From Clostridiaceae bacterium (GTDB lineage Bacteria; Bacillota; Clostridia; Oscillospirales; Acutalibacteraceae), in the NCBI GenBank assembly GCA_016285645.1, contig JAEERC010000027.1:62001-126000 (forward strand): a DNA stretch of 64,000 nucleotides, written 5' to 3'. Position 1 is the first letter of the stretch. Every line of letters begins with the position of its first letter. The notes under the pieces were generated by a model. It made no database searches. It saw nothing but the letters and a program-made list of their open reading frames with translations, and was not told the DNA's origin. Of this stretch, positions 24,966 to 33,736 are shown piece after piece. A program made the translations under genes and the position numbers.

Positions 24966-26036
24966 TTATTTGTTGTTTTCTTCGGTTTTGCCGCTGTTTA
25001 CATATTTATCAAAGGTTTTCTGCTTTTTCGGCCTGCGCTTTTTGATAACGCGTCTGCCGATAAAGAACGCCGCCGTGCCGAAGAGGGCGAGCAGTATGAT
25101 ATCGGGAAGCGAGCTTATGAACCAGACCGCGAAGGCGCGTGCTGCGTCGGCTATGTCAATAAGATTGTCCTTCAGTTTGCCGAGAACCTCGCCGCCGAAG
25201 GTTTCGGGCTCGGGCGCGGTGACTCTCTCCACCTCGTAAACCTGCATTGTTACGGTTGAGTAGGCGATAAGATCGTCGTAATTCTTGAGGCGGGATTTGC
25301 AGCTTTCAAGCTCGGCGTTTACCTCCGTCAGGCGGTTCTGTACGGTTATGAGGTCGGCTACCGTGTCCGCTTTGGCGAGGATGGCGAGCAGGGCGTCGTA
25401 TTCCGTTTCAAGCGCCTTGATTCTGCCCTCGGTATCGATGTAGTCGCCGGTCACATCCCTGACGGAGACGGACTTTGCCGTAACGGTTGCTATTGACGAA
25501 ACACTGTTAATGAACGCGTCGAGATTGTCGGCGGGAATTCTCACCTTGAGATCCATACTGCGCGACTGCGAGTAATTATAATTGCTGCCGTGCTCGTTTG
25601 AGGACTGAACATAGCCGCCGTTTTCGGTTATCGCCTTGCCGAGAGCCGAATAAAACTCGTCGTATTTCTGGGTTTCAATATCCATTGAGGCATCTCTTAT
25701 AAGTTTGCGCAAGGCGGCGTCGGCAGTCTGCTTATAGTCGCTCTTCGGCATAGAATCGCTGTTCCGGGCGGCTGATTTTCCGCCGTCCTCTGTTGACTCA
25801 TACGCGGAGTCATCAAGGGCTTTTGCCGCGTAGCCGTAGTTTTCGCCCGTACTTTCCCTGCTCAGTTCGCTGACATACCGGGGTTCGCCGTCCTCCGCGG
25901 TCTCGGCGGTGTCATACGCCTTCATCTCGAGTACCCTTGTTCCGCACGAGCAGAAGCCGATGAGAAGTGTGGCAACAAGAACCGCGCAGATGATGATTAA
26001 TAATGTTCTTTTTGTTTTACCGTTTGTTTTTTTCAT
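24966..26036 (-). CDS. DUF4349 membrane protein
   Basis: 356 residues. The N-terminal hydrophobic segment LLIIICAVLVATLLIGFCSCG ends in a possible lipobox cysteine. Residues about 110-275 are a DUF4349 domain (IRDASMDIETQKYDEFYSAL, DLKVRIPADNLDAFI, a coiled coil DTEGRIKALETEYDALLAIL). A C-terminal transmembrane helix (FISSLPDIILLALFGTAAFF) is followed by a basic tail. DUF4349 proteins often accompany ECF sigma and anti-sigma genes and may take part in envelope stress signalling; the mechanism is unknown. The start ATG has AAAGGAG 9 bases before it. No clear promoter was found in 26037-26116. Confidence 0.87.
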   Translation of the reverse strand: MKKTNGKTKRTLLIIICAVLVATLLIGFCSCGTRVLEMKAYDTAETAEDGEPRYVSELSRESTGENYGYAAKALDDSAYESTEDGGKSAARNSDSMPKSDYKQTADAALRKLIRDASMDIETQKYDEFYSALGKAITENGGYVQSSNEHGSNYNYSQSRSMDLKVRIPADNLDAFINSVSSIATVTAKSVSVRDVTGDYIDTEGRIKALETEYDALLAILAKADTVADLITVQNRLTEVNAELESCKSRLKNYDDLIAYSTVTMQVYEVERVTAPEPETFGGEVLGKLKDNLIDIADAARAFAVWFISSLPDIILLALFGTAAFFIGRRVIKKRRPKKQKTFDKYVNSGKTEENNK

Positions 26037-26116
26037 TTTGAAACGCTCCTTTCAGATTGCTTTCACATATAAAACGCACAGAAGGGGCGGATTATTGCAC
26101 GGTTTTGAAAAAATTT

Positions 26117-26145
26117 TTGACTGTTGTGTTTTTTTATGTTATCTT
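26117..26145 (+). promoter_or_regulatory. Promoter of the sugar isomerase gene
   Basis: TTGACT (26117-26122), 17-base spacer, TATCTT (26140-26145); GGGAGGTGG and the ATG at 26170 follow. Confidence 0.65.
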
Positions 26146-26169
26146 TAATTGAAAACGGGAGGTGGCACA

Positions 26170-26961
26170 ATGAAAATCGGCATAAGCTGGGACGCCTACG
26201 GCAAAAACGAAATAAAGCCGGAGGAGCAGATTGAACTGCTTGAAAAATACGGCTTCGGGGCGACCTTTATTGACTCGGACAACGGGGATATCGACACAAT
26301 AGTACCTCTTCTCAAGGAGGCGGGCATAAGCGTTGATACCTGCCACGCGCCGTTTAAGGGTATAAACAGAATATGGTCGGATTTACCCGAGGGCGACGAC
26401 ACGCTTAAAATGCTGACGGAGAGTGTCGATGTTTGCGCGAGGCACTCAATACCCGTTGCGGTTGTGCACCTCTCATCGGGCGACAACGCGCCGAGAATAA
26501 GCGACGCGGGTTATTACCGCTTTAAAAAGCTCGTTGATTACGCCTGCGAAAACAGAGTTAAAATAGCGTTTGAGAATCAGCGCAAGCTCGCGAACCTCGC
26601 CTTCGCCATGGAGGAGTTTCCCGGGGCGGGCTTCTGCTGGGATGTGGGGCACGAGGCGTGCTTTGCCTACGGCAGAAGATTTATGCCTCTTTTCGGGAGC
26701 CGTCTTGTCGCTCTTCATATACACGACAATTTCGGTAAACACGAGGGTGATATGCATATGATTCCGTTTGATGCGGGGCTCGATTTTGACACAGCCGCTC
26801 AGTACATAGCGGAATCGGGCTTTGAGGGCACGGTTATGCTTGAGCTTATGCGGCACACAAGCGGATATTATGAAAATGTGAGCGCGGATGAGTATTATTC
26901 AAGAGCCGCCGCGGCGGCAAAGAGAATCAGGGATAAAATCATCGAAAAAAGGAACAGGTAA
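26170..26961 (+). CDS. Sugar phosphate isomerase/epimerase, TIM-barrel
   Basis: 263 residues from ATG 26170, preceded by GGGAGGTGG. The xylose-isomerase-like TIM-barrel family: CHAPFKGIN, VAVVHLSSG, IAFENQRKL (metal Glu), GFCWDVGHEACF (metal Asp and His), LHIHDNFGKHEGDMH (His cluster) and TVMLELMRH (last metal Glu). The family includes inosose, tagaturonate and hydroxypyruvate isomerases and AP endonuclease-like proteins; the substrate cannot be fixed. It is a single-gene unit with its own promoter and terminator, though an inositol dehydrogenase-like gene exists at 62784-63797. Confidence 0.87.
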   Translation: MKIGISWDAYGKNEIKPEEQIELLEKYGFGATFIDSDNGDIDTIVPLLKEAGISVDTCHAPFKGINRIWSDLPEGDDTLKMLTESVDVCARHSIPVAVVHLSSGDNAPRISDAGYYRFKKLVDYACENRVKIAFENQRKLANLAFAMEEFPGAGFCWDVGHEACFAYGRRFMPLFGSRLVALHIHDNFGKHEGDMHMIPFDAGLDFDTAAQYIAESGFEGTVMLELMRHTSGYYENVSADEYYSRAAAAAKRIRDKIIEKRNR

Positions 26962-26976
26962 AGCGCAAAAAAATAC

Positions 26977-26999
26977 GGGACTGTCCGGAAGACAGTCCC
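26977..26999 (+). terminator. Bidirectional terminator
   Basis: A 9-bp stem (GGGACTGTC / GACAGTCCC), loop CGGAA, followed by CTTTTTATTTTA, with an A run on the other side serving the convergent lipoprotein gene. Confidence 0.9.
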
Positions 27000-27023
27000 T
27001 TTTTATTTTATTTTATTTATGTG

Positions 27024-28064
27024 TCACTGAGCAGCTGTCGTTGTTTCGCCTTCGGCGGATTTTGACGTAACCGTCTTGCCGTGAGTTTCGGCGTACTCCT
27101 CTTTTTCCTTTACATAGTAGCCGTTGTAATCCTCTTCATTATCGCAGAAATTGACATAGTAGATATCATATTCGGGATCTTTGTCGATGTGCCTTGAAAT
27201 GCCGTAGTTTCTGTCAAGAGTCTGCCAGGAGACATACTGCTTGCCGTTTATGGTCATAATCGACCTTGAATCGATATCAGCGCCCAGCGATGTGAAGGTT
27301 TTGCCCGTGAGTTTTTCAAACGCCGCCTTGTCAAGCGCTTCGATAACAAGCAGGTCGTTCGCGACATTGTCATCATAGGCAAAATCATTTTCCGGAGTCA
27401 ACTGTTTGCCGTTATAGTAAAACAGGAATTTGGCGGTGACGAACATTGACGGGTCTATCTCGGAATCCTTGCCGGAGATGTCGTTATAATTGCTCATCTG
27501 AAGAATTTCGCCGTTTGTTGAAATCACGCCGTAATCCTTTTCGCCTTCAAAGACGTGAACGCCGTCGCTCTTTTCGGCGAATGTAAGGTGCTTTTCACCC
27601 GGAATCTGAACATACGCAACAACGGTCATAAGCGGTTTGTCGCCCTGAACGGCGGGCAGCATACTGTTGACATAGTCAAACAGCGCGACAACAGTTACGT
27701 CGGAATTGGAGTTGTATCCTGTGGCGTAAACCTCCTCGTAGCCGTCGTTATCTATATCCTTGTACAAAACGGTTTCTATAACGAAATTAACGGTTGCGGC
27801 TTCGCCCTTTTCCTTATTTACAATAAAGCCGCGGGTTTCACTGCCGTCAACATAGTTGTAAACGGAGTTGTCGCTGTCCTCATCCGAGCCCGCGACCGAT
27901 ACCTCCTCAAGTTTATTTTCATCAAGTGTTCCGCCTATGGAAACGCCCGTGAACGCCTCTTCTATCGCCTGAATTTCCTTGTTCTTTTTGCCGCAGGATG
28001 AAAACGCAATAACAACGCCCGCGCAAAGCGAGAGAGCGAGGATAACGGATATTATTCTTTTCAT
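27024..28064 (-). CDS. Lipoprotein of unknown function
   Basis: 346 residues. Lipoprotein signal peptide with lipobox AFSSC (Cys24) after ISVILALSLCAGVVI. The mature part contains DIDNDGYEEVYATGYN, which resembles a calcium-binding or VCBS-like acidic loop. The C-terminus is low-complexity (SAEGETTTAAQ). I recognise no family. It follows the metallophosphoesterase by 12 bases with AAGGAGG before its ATG, so the two are co-transcribed. Confidence 0.8.
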   Translation of the reverse strand: MKRIISVILALSLCAGVVIAFSSCGKKNKEIQAIEEAFTGVSIGGTLDENKLEEVSVAGSDEDSDNSVYNYVDGSETRGFIVNKEKGEAATVNFVIETVLYKDIDNDGYEEVYATGYNSNSDVTVVALFDYVNSMLPAVQGDKPLMTVVAYVQIPGEKHLTFAEKSDGVHVFEGEKDYGVISTNGEILQMSNYNDISGKDSEIDPSMFVTAKFLFYYNGKQLTPENDFAYDDNVANDLLVIEALDKAAFEKLTGKTFTSLGADIDSRSIMTINGKQYVSWQTLDRNYGISRHIDKDPEYDIYYVNFCDNEEDYNGYYVKEKEEYAETHGKTVTSKSAEGETTTAAQ

Positions 28065-28076
28065 TATTATTCCTCC

Positions 28077-28769
28077 TTAATACTGTATTTCGCCCGTAAT
28101 GGGATTTATCAGTTTTCTGAACACGCACACGTGCGCGCTTGAAACGAACCTGTCAAGATGCATTGAGCCGAAAAACCAGCGCTTGAATTCGCAGGTCTGC
28201 GAAAGCTCCTCAAAATAGGTGTTGAGACCGTTTATTACCGCCTCTTCGCCGTCCTTGAGAGCGAGAAACGATTTGATTTTTACAGGCGGCTCGTGGGTTA
28301 TGACATAGTCTATTTTGCAGTTTCTCGTTTCGAGATTTTCGGCGCCCTCAAGCAGTTCCTCCCTTGTGGGGAACTCATCCTTGGACCAGCGGTTGTTTTC
28401 GAATCTTATGTCGATATCGGGGCTTTCGCCGCCGCCCATTGTGAAGAAGGACATACCCTCAATGTCGAAAATCTGGCCTCTCATAAGGTGGTAGAGGTTG
28501 CCGCTGATGTTGTGCACCTTGCCGCCGTGCCATTTTGTGACCTCGTAGGAATTGAGTTTTTCAAAATTCTCATGAGTTCCGTCAACAAAGCAGATGTTGT
28601 ATTTCTTTTTGCCGAGGCGGCGCAGCGCCTTTGTCTCCTGCCTGCCGCCGTTCCAGATAAAGCCGAAATCGCCGCAGATTATCAAAGTATCGCCTTTTTT
28701 CAGTTTGTTTACCGGCGCCGATTCAAAACGGTTCATATCGCCGTGGACATCGCCTGTTATATATACCAT
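28077..28769 (-). CDS. Metallophosphoesterase with substituted active-site motifs
   Basis: 230 residues from ATG 28769 (AAAGGTG 8 bases upstream); a GTG three codons earlier lies inside that ribosome site. Motifs: YITGDVHGD (DxH), IICGDFG (GD), FVDGTHENFEKL where GNHE is expected (Asn to Thr), VITHEPP, and FFGSMHLD where GHxH is expected (first His to Ser). The fold is therefore that of a cytoplasmic calcineurin-like phosphoesterase, with two metal-site residues changed. It may be inactive, use one metal, or have another substrate. First gene of a pair with the lipoprotein at 27024-28064. Confidence 0.85.
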   Translation of the reverse strand: MVYITGDVHGDMNRFESAPVNKLKKGDTLIICGDFGFIWNGGRQETKALRRLGKKKYNICFVDGTHENFEKLNSYEVTKWHGGKVHNISGNLYHLMRGQIFDIEGMSFFTMGGGESPDIDIRFENNRWSKDEFPTREELLEGAENLETRNCKIDYVITHEPPVKIKSFLALKDGEEAVINGLNTYFEELSQTCEFKRWFFGSMHLDRFVSSAHVCVFRKLINPITGEIQY

Positions 28770-28802
28770 GCGGATCACCTTTAAAAAAGTTTGATTTCTC
28801 TA

Positions 28803-28830
28803 TTGTTTTTTTAAAAATACATGTTATAAT
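28803..28830 (+). promoter_or_regulatory. Promoter of the D,D-carboxypeptidase gene
   Basis: TTGTTT (28803-28808), 16-base spacer, TATAAT (28825-28830), about 62 bases before the ATG. Confidence 0.65.
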
Positions 28831-28892
28831 CTATTGCACGTTTATTTTTCATTATTTCACAACAATAATACTACATTTAAGGTATAAAGTCT

Positions 28893-30260
28893 ATGAAAAA
28901 ATTTTTAATTTTTATTATATCATCAATTATTTTTCTGTCGTCGGTTTTCTGTGTTACGGCAGGCGCTTCGTACAATTCGCTTACGGAGACGCTGTCGCTT
29001 CACAGCGAGAACTATTTTTTCATGAGTCTTGACAACGACACGGTTATTTTTGAAAAGAACGCGGACAAACAGCTTCTGCCCGCCTCGCTCACAAAAATCG
29101 TGACGGCGACCGTGGTGCTCGAAAACTGCGGCGATTTATCCGCCGTTGTTACCGCGCCCGCTTACTGTATTGAAATGCTCAACGGAACGGGCAGCTCGAC
29201 AGCGGGTATAAAGGACGGCGAGCAGCTGAGCGTTGACGACCTTCTTCACTACCTGCTTATTGAGAGCGCGAACGACGCTGCGCTCATTCTTGCCGACTAT
29301 GTCTGCAACGGCGATATTGACGCCTTTATAAAACTTATGAACGAGGTTGTTGAGAAGGCGGGCTGCACAAACACGAATTTCGTGAACCCCCACGGACTTG
29401 ATGACGAATATCAGTTCAGCACACCGCGCGATATGGCGAAACTTATGAAATACGCGGTGCAGAACTCGCATTTCAAAAACATCATCTCGCTCAAAAGTTA
29501 CACAATTCCCGCCTCCAACCTGCGCAAGGCGCAGACAATTCTCAACACGAACAAGACTCTCAACGCCACCTACACCGACTATTACAGCAAATATATCGTG
29601 GGCGGAAAAACGGGTTCAACCTCGAAGGCGGGCAAGTGCCTTGCGACTATCTCCTCAAATAACGGCTACAATTATGTATGCGTTATTATGAACGCCCCGC
29701 AGTACAACATTGATGACGACAGGGCGGAGGAAAACTGCGCCTTTGTCGATACCAGAATAATGACCGACTGGGCTATGAAAAATCTCGAACTTGTGAAGAT
29801 TGCCGACACGGCGAATGTCGCCGCGGAGGTGCCCGTACACCTCTCCTTTACGGCGGACTATGTTACCCTCTGCCCGTCGGAGGACAAATACGAACTTGTG
29901 CCCACAGGCACGAACGAGGGAAATGTTGAAATAAAGCCCGTTGAGGGAACCGTTCCCGAGGTGCTGACCGCGCCCGTCAAAAAGGGAGATGTAATCTGCA
30001 AGGCGAATGTTCTCTACGGCGGCGAGCCGATAGCGGAGATTGAACTTGTGGCGTCAAACGATATGAGAAGAAGCGTTATTCTCTCGGTTCTCGATGTGCT
30101 CTCAAGAGTTTTCTCAAGTCTGCCGATGAAACTCCTCGGCGCGGCGGTTCTCATCTTTATTGTTGTGCTTGTGTGTCTCAGAATAAGATCGATAATGAGA
30201 AAGCGTAAAAGAGACAGCCTTCACATTGTAAGCGACAACACGCATCAGAATATGAGATAA
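28893..30260 (+). CDS. D-alanyl-D-alanine carboxypeptidase (S11, PBP5/DacF type)
   Basis: 455 residues. Signal peptide to about residue 25. Active-site motifs: SLTK (Ser65, Lys68), SAN (125-127) and KTG (239-241), with TNFVNPHGLDDEYQFS between them as is usual. A C-terminal beta domain and a transmembrane helix near 405-425 (LLGAAVLIFIVVLVCL) with a basic tail follow; most PBP5-type enzymes use an amphipathic helix instead. It trims the terminal D-Ala of peptidoglycan stem peptides outside the membrane. The ribosome site (AAGG) is weak. Single-gene unit ending in a strong terminator. Confidence 0.94.
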   Translation: MKKFLIFIISSIIFLSSVFCVTAGASYNSLTETLSLHSENYFFMSLDNDTVIFEKNADKQLLPASLTKIVTATVVLENCGDLSAVVTAPAYCIEMLNGTGSSTAGIKDGEQLSVDDLLHYLLIESANDAALILADYVCNGDIDAFIKLMNEVVEKAGCTNTNFVNPHGLDDEYQFSTPRDMAKLMKYAVQNSHFKNIISLKSYTIPASNLRKAQTILNTNKTLNATYTDYYSKYIVGGKTGSTSKAGKCLATISSNNGYNYVCVIMNAPQYNIDDDRAEENCAFVDTRIMTDWAMKNLELVKIADTANVAAEVPVHLSFTADYVTLCPSEDKYELVPTGTNEGNVEIKPVEGTVPEVLTAPVKKGDVICKANVLYGGEPIAEIELVASNDMRRSVILSVLDVLSRVFSSLPMKLLGAAVLIFIVVLVCLRIRSIMRKRKRDSLHIVSDNTHQNMR

Positions 30261-30284
30261 TATAATAAGTATAAAAAAGATAAA

Positions 30285-30310
30285 CGGCTTGCAGTATGTT
30301 CTGCAAGCCG
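30285..30310 (+). terminator. Bidirectional terminator
   Basis: A 10-bp stem (CGGCTTGCAG / CTGCAAGCCG), loop TATGTT, then TGTTTTTA. The stem is identical to that at 16426-16455. It also serves clpX, whose stop is at 30327. Confidence 0.92.
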
Positions 30311-30326
30311 TGTTTTTATCTGTCTT

Positions 30327-31613
30327 TTAACCCGCGTTCTTTGCCGAAAGTTTCGGCGGAGCGGCGGGCTTTTTGCGGTTGGGGTTTCTTTCAATTATAG
30401 GTTCCGCGCCCTCGAGCACGCATTTGCCCGTAATGCAGACATGCTCAATGGTCGGGTCGGAGGGAACCTCATACATAATTTTGAGAAGCACATCCTCCAT
30501 AATTGAGCGCAGACCTCTCGCGCCTGTTTTTTCCTCAAGCGTTTTGTCGGCTATGGCGTTGAGAGCGGACTCGTCAAACTCGAGTTCGACACTGTCAACA
30601 TTGAAGAGTGCCTGATACTGCTTTACAAGGGCGTTTCTCGGCTCCGTCATAATGCGGATGAGGGCGTCTCTGTCAAGCTCGCTGAGGGTTGTGATAACGG
30701 GCAGTCTGCCGACGAGTTCGGGAATGATGCCGAATTTGACAAGATCCTGATGAATCGTCTTTGAAATAAGATTTTCGCTTTCAACTTCCGCCTTTGTGCG
30801 GATTGTTGTTTCAAAGCCGAGGGCTGAACCGCCTATGCGCTTTTCGATTATCTTGTCTATGCCGTCAAACGCGCCGCCGCAGATAAAGAGGATGTTCGCG
30901 GTGTTTACCTGAATGAACTCCTGCTGCGGATGCTTTCTGCCGCCCTGAGGGGGAACATTCGCGACCGTGCCTTCAATTATTTTGAGCAGCGCCTGCTGAA
31001 CGCCTTCGCCGCTGACATCCCTGGTGATTGAGGGGTTTTCGCTCTTGCGGGCAATCTTGTCAATTTCATCAACATAGATAATGCCGCGCTCGGCTCTTTC
31101 AATGTCGTAATCCGCCGCCTGAATAAGGCGCAGAAGGATATTCTCGACATCCTCGCCGACATATCCCGCCTCCGTGAGAGTTGTGGCATCCGCTATGGCG
31201 AAGGGCACATCGAGTATTCTGGCGAGAGTCTGGGCGAGCATTGTTTTGCCGACACCCGTGGGCCCCAGAAGAAGAATGTTGCTCTTCTGGACTTCGACAT
31301 CGCCGGAATTTATCATTCCGATACGCTTGTAGTGGTTGTAAACCGCAACGCTCAGCGCGGTTTTAGCCGCCTCCTGACCGATTACGTACTCGTCAAGCTG
31401 CTCCTTTATTTCCGCGGGTTTGGGAAGAAGGACACTCTTTGAGACCGATTTGCGCGATTTTCTGGGCTCCTCGTCAAGAATGGACTGGCAAAGCTCAATA
31501 CATTCGTTGCAGATATATACGCCCGGACCCGCAATCAGTTTTTCAACCTGATCCTGAGTTTTGTGGCAGAAGGAGCAGGATACCCTGTCTCTTCTTTCGT
31601 CATCTCTGGGCAT
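30327..31613 (-). CDS. clpX: ATP-dependent Clp protease ATPase subunit ClpX
   Basis: 428 residues. N-terminal zinc finger Cys13, Cys16, Cys35, Cys38. Walker A GPTGVGKT (117-124), Walker [12 protein letters not shown] (178-188), pore loop with [10 protein letters not shown], and an LGF form of the ClpP-docking loop (SALGFET; IGF is usual). AAA+ unfoldase that feeds tagged proteins to ClpP. Third gene of tig-clpP-clpX, 15 bases after clpP. Confidence 0.97.
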   Translation of the reverse strand: MPRDDERRDRVSCSFCHKTQDQVEKLIAGPGVYICNECIELCQSILDEEPRKSRKSVSKSVLLPKPAEIKEQLDEYVIGQEAAKTALSVAVYNHYKRIGMINSGDVEVQKSNILLLGPTGVGKTMLAQTLARILDVPFAIADATTLTEAGYVGEDVENILLRLIQAADYDIERAERGIIYVDEIDKIARKSENPSITRDVSGEGVQQALLKIIEGTVANVPPQGGRKHPQQEFIQVNTANILFICGGAFDGIDKIIEKRIGGSALGFETTIRTKAEVESENLISKTIHQDLVKFGIIPELVGRLPVITTLSELDRDALIRIMTEPRNALVKQYQALFNVDSVELEFDESALNAIADKTLEEKTGARGLRSIMEDVLLKIMYEVPSDPTIEHVCITGKCVLEGAEPIIERNPNRKKPAAPPKLSAKNAG

Positions 31614-31628
31614 TATAAGCCTCCTGTG

Positions 31629-32210
31629 TTATCTTGAAACGATGACCTTGTCAACAAGGCCGTAATCGCAGGCTTCCTGGGCGGTGAGGTAATTGTCGCG
31701 CTCGGTGTCCCTTGCGATTTCTTCAATGCTCTTGCCTGTGTTCTCGGCAAGAATGCGGTTGAGTTTTTCCCTTGTGCGAAGGATGTGGTCGGCAACGATT
31801 TTGATTTCGGTCGCCTGACCCTGCGCTCCGCCGAGGGGCTGATGAATCATAATCTCGCTGTTGGGAAGAGCGTATCTCTTGCCCTTGGCGCCGGCTGAGA
31901 GCAGGAACGCGCCCATTGAGGCAGCCATGCCGATACAGATTGTTGAAACATCGCACTTGATGTAATTCATTGTGTCATAGATAGCCATACCCGCGGTAAC
32001 CGAGCCGCCGGGGCTGTTGATGTAAAGACTGATATCCTTGTCGGGATCCTGCCCCTCGAGGAAAAGCAGCTGAGCCACTACGAGGGACGCGGTGGTGTCG
32101 TTGACCTCATCGGAGAGGACAACTATTCTGTCGCTTAAAAGTCTGGAGAAAATGTCGTATGAGCGTTCGCCTCTGTTGGTCTGCTCAATAACATAAGGTA
32201 CAAGTGCCAT
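31629..32210 (-). CDS. clpP: ATP-dependent Clp protease proteolytic subunit ClpP
   Basis: 193 residues. Catalytic triad Ser98 (GMAASMGAF), His123 (MIHQPLGG) and Asp172 (TERDNY). N-terminal processing region [18 protein letters not shown] is standard. Forms the tetradecameric protease chamber with ClpX. Located between tig and clpX, the classic order. Confidence 0.97.
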   Translation of the reverse strand: MALVPYVIEQTNRGERSYDIFSRLLSDRIVVLSDEVNDTTASLVVAQLLFLEGQDPDKDISLYINSPGGSVTAGMAIYDTMNYIKCDVSTICIGMAASMGAFLLSAGAKGKRYALPNSEIMIHQPLGGAQGQATEIKIVADHILRTREKLNRILAENTGKSIEEIARDTERDNYLTAQEACDYGLVDKVIVSR

Positions 32211-32236
32211 AATAACTCCTTTCGTTCAAAAACAAA

Positions 32237-33616
32237 TTATTCTGCGGAGTCTTCCTTTGTCTCCTCAGCGGCATCTGCGGGCTCTTCAGCCGCCTCCGCC
32301 TTCTTCTTGGGAGCCGCCTTCTTCTTGGGAGCGGGTTTCTTCGCCTTGGCGTTGTCAACAACGAATTTGACCGCCGCTTCTCTCTTGAGGGAATCCTCAA
32401 CAGTGCCCGCGGGGATGATTTCCTTGAGTTTTTCAACTTCAAGCTGATACATATCGGCCATCTTCTTGAACTCTTCCTCGACTCTGTCGGGGTCGGCTTC
32501 GAGATTCTCAAGCTTGATTATGGCGTCGATTGCGAGATCGAGCTTGACCTGATCGACCGCCTGCTCCTTCATTCTCGCCTCGAAGTCCTCTTTCTTCATG
32601 CCCATATACATAAGATAGGTGTCGAGGTCGATGCCCTGCTGGCTGATTCTGCCGGCGAAATTGTCGATATTCTCTTTTGCCTTGTTGTCAAACATGCACT
32701 CGGGAATTTCCGCCTCAACCTTTTCGGTAAGCTGAGAGAGAACTGCTTCCTCAAAAGCTCTGTCCGCTTCGCTGTTCTTTCTTGTGCGGATTTCGTCCTC
32801 AACGCCCTTTCTGAGTTCCTCAACGGTGTCATACTCGCCGAGGTCCTTGGCGAAATCGTCGTCAAGAGCGGGAACCTCCTTGAACTTGATGCCGTTTAAT
32901 TTGATTTTGAAAACGGCGTCCTTGCCCGCGAGATCCTCGTGATATTCCTCGGGGAATTTAACATTGATGTCGAACTCCTCGCCGAGGGAGTGGCCGATAA
33001 TCTGCTCCTCAAAGCCGGGGATGAACTGACCCGAGCCGATTGTGAGGTCGAATTTTTCCGCCTTGCCGCCTTCAAACGCCTCGCCGCCGGTGAAGCCCTC
33101 ATAGTCGATATTGACTATGTCGCCGTCCTTTACGGGGCGGTCGTCAACGTCAACCATTCTCGCGTTTCTCTCGCGCATGGAGTTGATTTCTTCCTCAATC
33201 ATCGCCTTGGTGACCCTGACGGTTTCCTTTTCGGCTTCGATGCCTTTATAATCCTTCATTGTGACTTCGGGCTTAACGGTTACCTTGAACTCGAGGTCAA
33301 CGCCCTCTTCGGTGTTCATGGTGATGATGTTGAAATCATAGGGTGAGTCAACGGCTTCTATGCCCGCTTCCTTGAAAGCGTCATAGACCGTGTCGGAATA
33401 AACGGCGTCAAGAGCGTCCTCATAGAAAACGTTTTTGCCGTACATATTCTCAATAAGATGCTGGGGCGCCTTGCCCTTGCGGAAACCGGGAACCGTGATT
33501 TTTTCTCTCTGCTTGAGATAGACATTGTGAACAGCCGTTTTGAAAGTTTCGGCGTCCACGGTGATTTCCACGGTGTAGGTGTTGGTATCGGTTTTGTTTG
33601 CGGATTTTAAGCTCAT
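32237..33616 (-). CDS. tig: Trigger factor
   Basis: 459 residues from ATG 33616, preceded by TGGAGGAATT; the open frame begins five codons earlier without a ribosome site. Ribosome-binding loop GFRKGKAP, then the FKBP-type prolyl isomerase domain (VKDGDIVNIDYEGF, FDLTIGSGQFIPGFEEQI) and the helical chaperone domain. The end is an unusual tail of about 40 residues made of Lys-Pro-Ala repeats then an Ala-Glu-rich acidic stretch. It binds nascent chains at the ribosome exit. First gene of the tig-clpP-clpX operon. Confidence 0.96.
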   Translation of the reverse strand: MSLKSANKTDTNTYTVEITVDAETFKTAVHNVYLKQREKITVPGFRKGKAPQHLIENMYGKNVFYEDALDAVYSDTVYDAFKEAGIEAVDSPYDFNIITMNTEEGVDLEFKVTVKPEVTMKDYKGIEAEKETVRVTKAMIEEEINSMRERNARMVDVDDRPVKDGDIVNIDYEGFTGGEAFEGGKAEKFDLTIGSGQFIPGFEEQIIGHSLGEEFDINVKFPEEYHEDLAGKDAVFKIKLNGIKFKEVPALDDDFAKDLGEYDTVEELRKGVEDEIRTRKNSEADRAFEEAVLSQLTEKVEAEIPECMFDNKAKENIDNFAGRISQQGIDLDTYLMYMGMKKEDFEARMKEQAVDQVKLDLAIDAIIKLENLEADPDRVEEEFKKMADMYQLEVEKLKEIIPAGTVEDSLKREAAVKFVVDNAKAKKPAPKKKAAPKKKAEAAEEPADAAEETKEDSAE

Positions 33617-33654
33617 TTTGAATTCCTCCAATGAATTGATAAATCAACTATGAG

Positions 33655-33683
33655 ATTATATCAAATAAATTTTAAAATTTCTA
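33655..33683 (-). promoter_or_regulatory. Probable promoter of tig-clpP-clpX
   Basis: Minus strand TATAAT at 33660-33655 with a weak TAGAAA (33683-33678) 17 bases upstream. No CIRCE or CtsR-like site was recognised. Confidence 0.55.
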
Positions 33684-33736
33684 CATTTAAAATAATTATT
33701 ATATAAATTTATTATTTTCTACAAGAAAGCGCGGGT

